A DNA stretch of 64,000 nt from Lates calcarifer (lineage: Eukaryota > Chordata > Actinopteri > Centropomidae): NCBI RefSeq assembly GCF_001640805.2, contig NC_066852.1, positions 9,284,194 through 9,348,193 on the forward strand, written 5' to 3'. A program made the position numbers and the translations under genes. This document shows positions 1-14,520 of this stretch, one piece after another. The notes below the pieces were generated by a model. It worked only from the letters and a program-made list of their open reading frames with translations, did not search any database and had not been told where the DNA came from. How positions within the stretch are numbered: position 1 is the first letter of the stretch; every line of letters begins with the position of its first letter.

Positions 1-2723
<2,723 letters not shown>

Positions 2724-5700
2724 TGACAAGCATTGATTCCTTCTTCTCTTTCTGTGTTACACAACATAAGCCTGTGTAGAACGAGGTGAAATGGGACTTT
2801 CCAATACATGGTTAGCCCAGTAGAGAGTGCCATTTACCCAGCTCGAATGGGAGAGTGATGCTGCACCTCTTTAGAATGGAGGCAATCCCCGGCTCCATTC
2901 ATTAATATCAGGCATTAAAAACAAGTCCTTCACAGACCATGAAAATATCTCACAACATTCAGGAGGTCTCCTGCGATCCCAGCAAAGCAACCTGCAGACT
3001 CCAGACATGACCAAGGCCCCAAAGCATATAGACAAAGGATCCAGTAATTGTTGATTTGAATAGCTGTTGACAAAGAGGGGCAGTATTTATATTTACAATT
3101 CCAGCTAACATTTACTGATGATCTTTATATGTTAATTTTTCAAGTGCAGTAGAAACTAAATAAACACTGTAGATGTTGGAAGAACATCTTTTGCTGGTAG
3201 AAATGTCAGAATGTATATAATCAGCAATGAAACGTTAAGTAACGTTTACAAAGTTATAAACTGATTCCACTTCCTGATTTGAATTGAGTGGCCTTGTGGA
3301 TTTCTCCTTTTAGAGGAGAGATGGCCTCACAACTGGAATCAAATTCACCCACACAGGATTAATATGTAACTATTTATGGGTGTTTGCATTATTTCTGGAA
3401 TTGAGTACATTGCTTTTAGATTTGCCATACACACTGTATGTACATTTCCCCAATGTTTTTGACTGTCTATTAAATGGGAATACTGCAGAGTTTCATTATT
3501 TTAATATTTCTCAACTACATGAATCGTGACCATCATCTAATGCTGTACAAAATGAAGACTGAAGGATTTCTGAGATGTCAGTTATGTTATACAGCTTCAG
3601 TGAGAATTAATAATACTAAGTTATAAACTGTAAAACAATCTATATTACTATTTCACATTTGGGTGCAGTAGTTCAAACAAATTTGTTATTTTCATTTCCC
3701 AGTTCTTACAAAGCAGCTGCTGCTTGTAAACAGCATATGAATGCTTTCACAGTAAATTGTTGCACTCCTTTTCAAAGCAAAATCTGCACTCAAATGACAA
3801 CATTTATGACATTTTTCAAAATCACACAAAGAGAACTAGAAAGGTAGCACCAAGTAAGTCATTTACAAGTCATTTACACTCAGTATTTCACTGTGGCAAG
3901 ACACTACATATATTTCTGTCTAATAAAACAAGTTTCAGAAACAATGCAGTTTGTACCTTATTTCAACTGGTCTCAGGTGAAAGTAAAGGTTTCACCCTGA
4001 TGCTTTAAGCTCAAACCATCTTGCTGTAAATATAAGTTCATGGATTCACAGCGTTTGTTTATATATGTGACTGACAGCGGTCTCAATCCCTGTTAACATA
4101 CTGAACAACGAAAATAAGTGTCATCATGGGATTAGTTTTATAACAACCAAGTTGTGTCAAGTCCTTGTTTGTTTTGTTCCTATTTGCAGTTTAAAAAGTT
4201 GTCATTAAAATAAATGTTGCATAATGTCATATTGTTGTATCCCAGATATTTAACAGCTCTTGCGCAAAAGAATGGACTATAAAAAGAAAGGAAGGAGAAG
4301 GTGGATATAAGACACTCCAACCTTGTGCTGAACACTGTGTACTTTTACTCAGACTCCGAGAAAGAGCAGTTAGACCTGCTCCTCAGTTAAAGCCAATGAA
4401 TGGACTCACTGTGGTGTTCAGCCATGACATAACTCTGCAAATATTTTGCACGTCACTCCCCCTGGTGGTCCATCCAGCTCAGGACCTCTTCACTAATCTG
4501 TGAGAGTTGGTGACAGGACAGAACTATCTCTGCTATGTCAGCGGCTTTGAAGGGCTGCAGTACCCAGTCTGATTCCACACTCCTATGTCAACGACACTGA
4601 TTTCAATATTTTCAGTTTGGACTTAATAGCTATATATTGTACTGTCATATAAGATTATTAGTTGAATAGTTGTGGCTTTAAATTTGGAGCCTATTAGAAA
4701 TATCTTGTTGCATAATACTCATCATGCAGGGGTTAGCTCTTTTTTTTTTTTTTTTTTTTTACTTTTCTTGTGGATGAGCTTTAAATGTTTTGTTTGTGTT
4801 TTTATTCAGAGTCATTTTAAACTTCACCCATTGCCCCTTATTTTTTTCTCTTTGTGTTTTCTGCCTTCTTTTTATAATATAGCATTATTATTTGTGGCAC
4901 AAAGAAACTGCACTGCACTGCAGGTATGATGCGCTAAAGTAGGGATGGCCCCATGCTGATCTATTCAAAAATCTCATCATTACAACATATCGTTCAGGTA
5001 TTGCAATTGGCTGGAGCAAGCCTACATGTGGTCAAACATTCAGTGAGTGATGCTATGTTGGTAGTTTTCATTCAACTGAAACAGAGCTTATATTAACAAC
5101 TACAAATACATGTGAAGGTAATATTTCCTCTTCACAAGTTTAAAGTCATTTTACTAAAAGCTGACTCTGTTAGCTCCAGTAGTTGCATGTGAAAATGCAT
5201 TCATTATTAAGTATGTATGTAATGGTATACCAGGAGTCTGGCAGTGTTTCAGCATAGACCCTGCTGCATTCATTATTGGGCCTGCCATATGATGGTTTTG
5301 TGTGATCTTGTGTGATGTAACTTTGTCACATGCTGTCCTTAGGAATGCTTGTAATAAGTGTAGATATTAGGTACTATAAATATTCCCCAATACATCACGC
5401 GCTTGCATGTGAGTGTTAGTTGCCTCCTCTGACTTTCCATTGTGTCTGGCAAACAGTCACAGCAGTGTAGGTTTGCCATTGATTGTCAGTGGATCTGAGC
5501 CATGTTACATTGATGCAGGGAAAGCTGCCGGCGGCAATGAATATTATACACGATGCCAAATTACAATGAGGATGACAGATCTGGCACTTGCATACACCAC
5601 AAATCTGTGGTTTGTATCGTCTGATATATTTCTTGACAGATAAAATGGTTTCAGTTATGAGCGGTTTAATATAACATCATGATGTCTTATGGTATGTAAT

Positions 5701-6480
5701 TGCCTTTGTCACTCTATTGGAGTTCAATTATTTCTCAGTAACTTTGAGTTATTAGATTTCCCACTGCACTGACATAATAGGGACAACCTGATCAATAACT
5801 TGCCACTTTGTAGTTTATGTGCCCACTGTAAGCAGCAGTTTTGTTGTACCTTTGCCCTGTACTCATGATGGCAAACACAGGAGAAACAATTACCTTTGAG
5901 ATGAACTTTTCACATCTGGAATGATTTAGTTTTTCAAAGTATTATGGTTCTTAGCTCAGCCTCGTCATGGGAATATTTTCACATAAAGAAAGCAGTAATA
6001 TATTTTATGAGAACTGGGAGAGTGTTTTGTGAATATTCTAAAAACATAAATAATACAAGAACCTAGTGGGTGATATCTTCTTCCCACACACACTACCATC
6101 CCTCAAGTTATATAGAGTTTACCTCTGACATTTGGTACAGTGAGTCAGCTCATAGCCGTTGAGCATGGATTGCATATTTTCGAGTGGTTTACCAAACAAA
6201 ACACTAAAATTATGTCTGTAATCATTGTTGCATTATCCAAAGATCCCAGAAAAGAAAGCCTTTTAAAATTTTTAATCATGTGTAATTAGTCATTTAATTA
6301 AAACTGATTTTAATTAATTAATTAATTAATTATGTGCAACAAGCAAGCCACAAGAAGTATGCACTGATCATCTATTTGTAGCGAATTTAATTACAGCACA
6401 ATATGTTACTCATTCAATGTTGGAACATGCCATCATATACAGGGCAGTATACAGCAGAGTTTAACACAGTTCAAAGTAAC
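2724..6480. other. zfpl1 3' UTR and intergenic spacer
   Basis: AATAAA signals at 3159-3164 and 4209-4214 are plausible zfpl1 poly(A) signals. The remainder is AT-rich, with a poly-T run at 4741-4760 and an (ATTA)n stretch near 6312-6330. Open frames such as 4672-4929 are low complexity or lack any recognisable domain. I see no gene here. Confidence 0.5.
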
Positions 6481-6506
6481 TGCGTACAACAGCTGACCAC
6501 CCTGTC

Positions 6507-6672
6507 ATTGGATGGCACAGGAGTATATATTGATGTGTGATTGTGAGTGTTTCACATGTGCTTCCCAGTTCAATTATACGGTGCATCACACACACAGAGA
6601 CTCACTGTGTTTCTGATACAAAGCGTCAATGAACACCTCTGCCTGTGTCATTCCCAGGACTTCTTTGAAAAC
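6507..6672 (+). promoter_or_regulatory. Probable promoter and first, untranslated exon of the His-rich coiled-coil gene
   Basis: An inverted CCAAT box (ATTGG, 6507-6511) and a TATA-like TATATAT (6524-6530) precede a segment that ends in a good donor (AAAC|GTAAGT, exon end 6672). The next acceptor (TTTCTCAG) ends at 7146 and leads directly into the coding frame. The exon holds an ATG at 6629. Its frame continues across the splice and stops at 7169-7171, 16 nt before the main ATG, so it would be a 22-codon upstream ORF. The transcription start is inferred to lie about 25-35 nt after the TATA-like element. Confidence 0.4.
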
Positions 6673-7187
6673 GTAAGTACAGATGTTGGCTGTATTGTAG
6701 ATATGTTAAAGATAAATATCTGATGTGTCTCTGTACTAGAAATGATTGGCATTATACTGCTAAAACTTGCTCTGAACATGTTTCTTGTAATTATAAGTAT
6801 TTTTAAACATTTGCCTTTTTACAGCATGTTGCATTAATTATGTTTTACAATAAATTGTCATAGGGGTCATGTCCAGATCAGAAATGTTGCACATAAAACT
6901 GATCAGCAACCATGTTACTGCTGTAGTAAACCAGTATAGGTTTATAAAGAAGTAATGAATCGTATAATAAGTGATTACATTTTCATCATTACCATATTTT
7001 CTCTGATTTACAACAATAAGAAAATGAATTTAGATATTTCCATGTTTCTATTTTTCTGCAAATTTTGTAAATGGATAAGAGAGTGTAATGGTCATGGAAG
7101 ACTGAGTTATGTAGCAAATTTGTAAAGAAGGAAAATATTTTCTCAGGGATCAATATTGTGCCAGTTTCTGAGGCTGCCTCTCAGCTG

Positions 7188-10100
7188 ATGGTGAAACATT
7201 TCCATCAGGACAACTGTGGCATCAAAGGTAATAATTCTGAAATGTGTGACCATCAAGAAAAAGACCACAAGAGTGGAAGGACTGCTAACTCAAAACAAAT
7301 GAAGCACCATCACCAAAATCAAGGCCACCGTCATCACCACTACCAGCAAAAGCTACATCAGTCAGATGACAACTGTAGCCAAGAGTAAGTCTAGCAATTT
7401 TATTAACTATGTTTACACGCCTCTTTCATTCATAAAAGCTGTTTAATTTTGAATATATGTATAAAAGGATTAAAGTGGAAGAGTATCTAGTGTGACTTTA
7501 ACACCCATGTTTCCTGTTTGGAACAGTACCCAGTCAACAGCAGAGGACAGCATTTTTAGTGATCATCGCCCTGACCATCAACATCCCTTTGATAATGACA
7601 AGACTCATCATTCTCACTCTCACCATCACCATCACAAGCAAAATCATCACCATGTTTCTCTCTCAGGAACCTCCTCAACTGGTTCCTCAACTGGTTCCTC
7701 TTCCTCCTCTTCCTCCTCCTCTTCTTCCTCCTCCTCCTCCTCCTCTTCCTCCTCCTCCTCCCCTTCCTCGTCCTCATCTTCCTTCTCTTCCTCTTCTTCA
7801 ACATCTTCCTCGTCCTCTAGCCTGTCCTCTGAGAACAGCAGTGAGCGTTTAGATAGATATACACTTAAGAAGCCTCAGCATTCACAGTCCTGCACTGACA
7901 TTTCCCAGAAACACGGGTACTTTAAGGAAGGAGACGACACAACCCCTTTGATAGACAGAAGAGGTCATCAAAACACGACCTCTGCCAAACAGAAACGGGA
8001 GAAAAGCAAGTCCTCTCACAGTAGCCCCACACGAAACACCATTAAGAACACACAGAGGATTACAAGAGGATCAGGAAATTATGGAAGTTTCCGCAAATCC
8101 AAATCAATGGAGGCTCTCACTAGACCCAAAGAAAGAGAAGGCCATGGAAATGAAGATGAAAATGAACAAGAAAGGAGGACGAGTGAAGCCAAGAAGAATT
8201 TAATGAAAGAAAAAATGAAGTTCTCTGCCTTCCTCAATGAGATCACCCGGCAGGTGCTTAGCCCGATGAGACTCACCACTCTTGGTGTTACTGACGCTCA
8301 AAGACCATGCAGTCCATGGCAGGCCTCTGTTAGATCCAGTAAGGCAGACAGCAGCACTGACAGACACAGTCAGCAGAGGAGTCGGCCTGCCAGTGCAGAC
8401 TCAGTTAGCTCCAGCAAGTACTCCAGTACCAGCAAGCGCTCTACTCGGCTCTCTCACTCTAGATCATTCCACCACCACCACAGTCGTCATTCTGAAGACT
8501 CACCTCATCACATGTGTCACAAGCCCAGAAGCTGCACTGATATTAGCTGTTTGAAAAGACGTCACTCATGGTCTCAAACTCCTCCATGTCGCTCCCGCTC
8601 ACCTTCTTATAAGCACCACCACCACCTTCACCAAGGAGACCACACTTCTAGTCACCATCATCAGCACCATGAAGACTGCCACAGCCCAAGTCATCAGCAT
8701 CATCACAGAGATCACCACAATACAAGTCATCACCATCACCATGGATACCACCATCATCATCATCATGGAAATCACCATAGCCCCACTTATCACCACGGTG
8801 ACCACCACAACACGTCTCAGCACCACAGAGGCCACCACAGCACGTCCCATCACCATGGAGACCGCTACAGCCCAACTCACCACCATGGAGAGCACCACAG
8901 TGCAACTCATCACCATCACCATGGAGACCACCATGGCTGTGCTCATCACCAGCACCATGGAGACCACCATAGCTATGCTCATCACCATGGAGATGACCAT
9001 GTCACAACTCATCATCATCACCATGGAGATCCCCACAACCCAAGTCATCATCATGAAGGTCACCACACCCCAACACATTATCATGGAGACTTTCACAGAT
9101 CAGGCCACCACCACCATACCAACCACCCAAACACTGAACGCCCTTCCACACCGCATCAACACCGACACCACAGCCTATCCAGTGACCATGGAGATCATCA
9201 CAGCCCAACACGTCCTCATCACCATAGAGACCATCACAACTCACCACATCACCATCACCACAGAGACAACCATGGCCTTGCTCAGCATCACAGCTCTGGC
9301 CATCATCATCACCGTGGAGACCACCACAGTTCAGGCCATCAGCATCACCATGGAGACCACCACAGTTCAGGCCATCAGCATCACCATGGAGACCACCACA
9401 GTGAATCGCATCAACATCACCATGGAGACCACCACAGTTCAGGCCATCAGCATCACCTTGGAGACCACCACAGTGAATCGCATCAACATCACCATGGAGA
9501 CCACCACAGTTCAGGCCATCATCATCACCTTGGAGACCACCACAGTGAATCGCATCAACATCACCATGGAGACCACCACAGTCCAGGCCATCAGCATCAC
9601 CATGGAGACCACCACAGTTCAGGCCATCAGCATCACCATGGAGACCACCACAGTGAATCGCATGAACATCACCATGGAGACCACCACAGTCCAAGCCATC
9701 AGCATCACCATGGAGACCACCACAGTCCAAGCCATCAGCATCACCATGGAGACCACCACAGTCCAGGCCATCAGCATCACCATGGAGACCACCACAGTCC
9801 AGGCCACCAGCATCACCATGGAGACCACCACAGTGAATCGCATCATCACCATGGAGACCACCACAGTGAATCGCATGAACATCACCATGGACACCACAGT
9901 CCAAGCCATCAGCATCACCATGGAGACCACCACAGTCCAAGCCATCAGCATCACCATGGAGACCACCACAGTGAATCGCATCATCACCATGGAGACCACC
10001 ACAGTGAATCGCATCACCATCACCATGGAGACCACCACAGTACAGGCCATCAGCATCACCATGGAGACCACCACAGTCCAGGCCACCAGCATCACCATGG

Positions 10101-12993
10101 AGACCACCACAGTGAATCGCATCAACATCACCATGGAGACCACCACAGTGAATCTCATCACCATCACCATGGAGACTACCACAGTCCAGGCCATCAGCAT
10201 CACCATGGAGATTATAATAATACAAGCCATCACCAAGGACATCACCCTGAATCACATCCCAACCAATCCCACTCCAAAAACAATGACCTTGACCACAATG
10301 ACCATGATGACCACCACACACATTTAAAAGGCCATTCTGCTGATAGTCCACCTTCACACAGGAAGTCAGAGTCTCTTTCCAGCAAGGCAGATTCACCCAG
10401 GAATACTAGCAGCCCCTCCAGCCAGGACGAGGAACAGACAAGTTTCACTGGCCCATCATCACATAAAGTATGGCACTACTTTTCAAGACTCTACTCTTTT
10501 TTATAAAATCCCCCATCACAGTGTGTTTATTAAGAAATTATTGGCAGGTCAGCAGCCTGTGTTTTACATGCTTGATTAGCAGGTTATGCAATAACGTTCC
10601 ACTCATTTGTTTGCCTATTGATTTGGGCACCAGTGTGCATGTCACTGTGGACAATAGATTAGTTATTACAGAACAATAGATTAGTAATTATGCACAAACT
10701 AATGCTTATCAAGCTGATATTCTAAATAATGCTCTTTGTCCTTCTTTCATTTTTTAGCTGTTTCTTTTTATTTAATCTGTTGTGCATCATAAATAGTATT
10801 TCTGTCATTTTCTTGTCAAAGTAATTTTATTTTCTCTGATACAGGAAAAGGCGCATGAGCTGGGTAGAATCATGTAAGTGTGATGTAACGTTGTGGGTTA
10901 TATTAACTGGTGAAGTCATTGTCCACGTCACAGCCATGACAGTGACACTGTGACTGAGTGGCTCAAAACAACTTTGGATGTCAATATCATAGAAAACTGT
11001 GACCTGTTTTACATCCAAAGTAATGAGAATCTTTTATGAGGAATAAAGAAATTTGCCATTAAATAAATGCATCAAAAGCTTCTTGAGTACATTGTCTCAC
11101 TTTATCTTTGTGTGCATCCATCCCGGTAGGATACTGCAGGAGAAGAATGAAGGTCTGCATCAAAGCTTGCTGAACACAGCAGTGAGGATGGAGTGTTTAG
11201 GAGAGGAATTCATGAGCAGCCAAAAGCTTTTGGAGGCAGAGCTTCAGAGGACACGTATGGAGCTTAGCAACCTCACAGAGAGGTTTAAGAGGTAAAAGAT
11301 GCACCTCTAGATTTACGATGATAGTTGCAACTCATCACCTACATACACCTTGTTATCTAATGTCATAAAGTGTGAGTTATTGTGTGCACAATGCAATATA
11401 CTACACTTTTGTTGAATGTCTCTTTCTCTCTCTCTCTCTCTCTCTCTGTGTCTATGTCTTATTTTAGACTACATGATAACTGCTCCTCCACACAGCAGAC
11501 CAATAATCTTCTACAGCAAAAGCTTCAGTCAGTGGTGAGATTGTTGGTATTTCTACATTTCTTGCACATAACCTTCAAAAACATCAATTCCTTAGTTTTT
11601 AAAACATGAACACGAATACATAGAAACAACTTTTGACACATGTAGGAGCCCTTTTCTACTGAATTATTAAGATTGTTTTAAGGGGCCAAGTCCCAAAGTT
11701 ACTGAGAGTTCTGTGATAACTGTTCTTCCGTCCTTCCTCTGTGTCAGGCTCAGAATATGGAAGGAGAACGTGAGAGGTTGAGCCACCGTATTTCAGCGCT
11801 AACGGAGCAGCTCGCTGATGCAAGATTCGCTAACAGTGTGGAAACATTCAGTGTAAGATCTTTGAGTTCTGGGTGGACAGTAGCTGCACAAACACATTCA
11901 AATGCATGAGAGGAATACTAGAGAAACCAGACATAATATGGTATTGCTTATGATTTCTGTTCGCTGCTATGGGCAAGAATTGACAGACTAAGTTATACAG
12001 ATGACATATAAACACGTCTCTGTGAAATTGAGCACCTACAGCATTCAGCATTAGTATTTTCTTTTATTCATACAAAAACCTCTTCTTTGACTGTGTATCA
12101 TTTAATCAACAAACTGATCACTTTGTAACGTCTACTCACTGTAGGCAACATCAGTCCCACACAAAACCGATCTCCATTTTGAGACAGATGATGCCATTAA
12201 TCAGGTGGTTCTCCCCATCACTCCCCCTCCGGCTCAGTTCATGGACAGCCATAACTATGGAAAGGCTAAAGCTGGTGGGCAGGAGCAGTCTCTGGGGTCA
12301 GTTCCTGAGGAGGAGGAATCTGACTGGTCAGAGATGGGAGAGGAGACCCCACGATTTATACTGACGGGATCAAACAGAAGTCAAACATGGAGACACCAGG
12401 AAGGAGATGTGGACAAAGACAGTGAGTCAGGGGGCGAGGAAACTGTTAGGCGACGCTCTCCACGACCGCGGCAGATACCTCATCTCCAGTTCACTATCCA
12501 CGATGAGATTTTACAGGCACCTCACACCAACACCTGCCCCTCTAGCTTCAAGATGTCTGATGGCATGACAGGTGAGGGCAATTACAGGATCGCCTCAAGT
12601 CCAAACCTTGGCTCTTCCATCCTGATCCGGTCAGCTAGCCTTGAGGAAATTCCTCTGGCACGCCATCACATGCAAAAGGAGCTAAGAGGCACAGAGGCCA
12701 TGATGGACCTCCACCACCCAGCAGACGAAGCTATTGAGGATTTAGATAATGAGATCATTCATCACTGGAGAACAAACAACGATAGGGAGGCAGCTGTTGG
12801 GAGGCAGATAGAAAGCAGGATGTCAGAAGCAGATAGCAGCCTGACCAGCCTGCAGTCAGCTGAGCAGATGCTCAACCACTTCCTATGTGAATCACAGTCC
12901 AGTGAAGGAAAAGATCAGGGCAGGGATAAGGTGCACGGCTGGACAGGAGGGATACCAGATGAGGTGCTGAAAGGGGAGCGAACACAGCTGTGA
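7188..12993 (+). CDS. BEGAIN/TJAP1-like coiled-coil protein with a giant histidine-rich N-terminal exon
   Basis: Exons: 7188-7384, 7527-10467, 10845-10873 (29-nt microexon), 11130-11291, 11468-11534, 11748-11852 and 12145-12993. They total 4350 nt and encode 1449 aa. The start is the first ATG in frame after the acceptor at 7146. Exon 2 encodes poly-Ser (about residues 118-163), a basic Ser-rich segment (about 170-400) and a His-rich block (about 420-967). Residues about 1056-1167 form a heptad coiled coil (LQEKNEGL, ELQRTRMEL, NNLLQQKLQS, LSHRISALTEQL). Its spacing and residues resemble the N-terminal coils of BEGAIN and TJAP1. The acidic/Ser tail (1168-1449) includes IPHLQFTIHDEI and RSASLEEIP. 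BEGAIN is a PSD-95-associated postsynaptic protein and TJAP1 a tight-junction/Golgi protein; any such role here is inference. No signal peptide or membrane span is visible. The gene structure is well supported and the family assignment is moderate. Confidence 0.8.
7674..7818 (+). repeat. Poly-serine TCC/TCT microsatellite inside coding exon 2
   Basis: A nearly uninterrupted run of TCC, TCT and TCA codons gives more than 35 serines with rare Pro, Phe or Thr interruptions. The sense strand is strongly polypyrimidine, so replication slippage and length variation are likely. The opposite strand reads as an Arg/Lys-rich open frame, which is a shadow. Confidence 0.85.
8590..10230 (+). repeat. Coding tandem repeat (His-Gly-Asp-His-His-Ser), units of about 36 nt
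   Basis: From about 8590 the frame encodes irregular His-rich units (HHHGDHH and variants). From about 9301 to 10212 it becomes a regular array of roughly two dozen units of about 36 nt, each encoding a 12-residue motif of the form HQHHHGDHHSPG. The last two positions alternate between S-G, P-G, P-S and E-S types. Some units are shorter (33 or 30 nt) but all observed length changes are multiples of three. About half the residues are His. Neighbouring units are almost identical in sequence, which points to recent duplication or homogenisation. Confidence 0.9.
11417..11448 (+). repeat. (CT)n microsatellite next to a splice acceptor
   Basis: A CT-dinucleotide run lies in the intron just upstream of the acceptor at 11467. 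It may serve as an extended polypyrimidine tract for the short exon 11468-11534. Confidence 0.8.
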
Positions 12994-14195
12994 CAGTAAC
13001 ATGAGTCGCTGTCTCCTGGATCTGAAATCATCATTTACTGTGATCTCTATTTAACAGAGAAAGTTCAACAACCCAGTGACTCACTAATTTAAAGTAGTTG
13101 TGGTATGAGAAGAATTTACCTTGAGAGCTTCTCTCCTGCTAACACTCCTCAGACAGCACACTGAGCTCCCTTCATATTCCATATATTCAACACACACTCT
13201 CATGTTAAACCAAATCTATTATTTTTTAAAAAGTGTTTATTAATACAACCAACATCTGCAAAGTGGCATTAAAGTCAGATGTATTATATATGTATTTAGA
13301 AATAAAAAATATTTTTCTGTACCTTGAAACCACCTCTACAGCTTAGATTTGGACATTTTAATGATACAATACAAATGTGTATTTTTGTTGTATAGATGCA
13401 GATAGAAGCATTTTCTTTCCTGTTCTTTCACCTCTGCTGAAAAAATGAAAAAATTCTAGTTATTGTTTTGTTTTGTTTTACTGCATGAAACATTATTTAT
13501 TCATATGATGTGTGCGTCTTGTGTAGGTTGCCAGAATTAATGATGGTATTGTCTAATGCTCTACACACAAATTTTGAGCAAGTTGTTAAAACCAGTTTTA
13601 ACCCAGTGTTTTCCAGTTTAAAAGTCTCAGTAGGTTAGTGCTATATACCACAATGTATACTTATATAGCTTTAAATACTGTAAGTGTATATGCACAAGTA
13701 TTGTCCAGTCTCTGTGTAATACATGTTTTTCCTCTGGTTACAATATTTAGCCTGCCAAAAGAAATGCTTGCAAATGAACAAATTTTACAAGTTTGTGTAA
13801 ATATCATCCTTGTAACTCTACCCATGTAACATCTAATAAACCAATCAGACATCATTTCAACTGTCTACATTTGTTTTATTTCAAGGTGGTAACTGATTGT
13901 AGTGGGTCAGGTTTCAGAGCAGTGGACTCACTTACTGCTGTTTCACAGTCAATCTTCAACACATACATTTATAGATTTGGAGAAATAATAAAAATAATAG
14001 TTGATGTGATGTGTACATTGCCCCCTGCGTCAGCATATTTTTTAAACTGAAAATGTATTTAGTAGTTAGTTAAGTTAGCAGTGGCTTTGTTGATGACACT
14101 GTGGCACAGACTGAACAAGTGCATGAAAGAAATTTTACAGAAGTTTGTGGTGTTAAGAGGATGAGGATCCCCTGACTTTAGTGCCACTAGGAAGT
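12994..14195. other. 3' UTR of the His-rich coiled-coil gene and spacer
   Basis: Candidate poly(A) signals AATAAA occur at 13301-13306 and 13835-13840. The sequence is AT-rich with no convincing exon on either strand. Confidence 0.5.
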
Positions 14196-14199
14196 TGAC

Positions 14200-14520
14200 C
14201 ATTTGTGGTAAAGAAAATGTCTCAAAAACTATGATGAATTCCAACAACTCTGGTGATCCGCTGACCTTTCATCTAGCACCATCATCAGGTCAAAGTTCTA
14301 ATTTGTTGTTTATGACCAAATACCTGCAAAACTGACTTCCCATCAGCCTCAGCTGTACTTTTCATTTAGTGCTAATTAGCAGATGCTTGCATGCTAACAC
14401 ACAAATAAGATGGTGAATATGGTGAACATCATATCTGCTAACCATCAGTACGTTAACATTGTCATAGGAAAGCTGTTCTATGCACAGCCTCACATCAGCT
14501 AGCATGGCTGTAGGGTTTTA
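14200..14520. repeat. Interspersed repeat, common percomorph family (non-autonomous)
   Basis: The segment reads like a family I recognise as widespread in percomorph genomes. It contains phrases such as CATCATCAGGTCAAAG, TGCTAATTAGCAGATG and AAGATGGTGAATATGGTG, and ends near GCTAGCATGGCTGTAG. It has no coding capacity. Part of the unit appears to recur just upstream (14165-14200). A shorter piece of the same family occurs at 45890-45962. Boundaries are approximate. Confidence 0.6.

Noticed and set aside
7556..7804. Arg/Lys-rich minus-strand frame
   Set aside because: Antisense of the poly-serine microsatellite.
8669..10327. 552-codon plus-strand frame (MetThrThr-rich)
   Set aside because: An alternative frame of the same repeat. 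The in-frame His reading continues correctly into spliced exons and the coiled coil, while this one does not.
9002..10396. 464-codon minus-strand open frame (Gly-Leu-His-Gly-Asp repeats)
   Set aside because: It is the antisense shadow of the 36-nt coding repeat. The repeat period, a multiple of three, keeps it open, and it has no independent start, splice or homology support.
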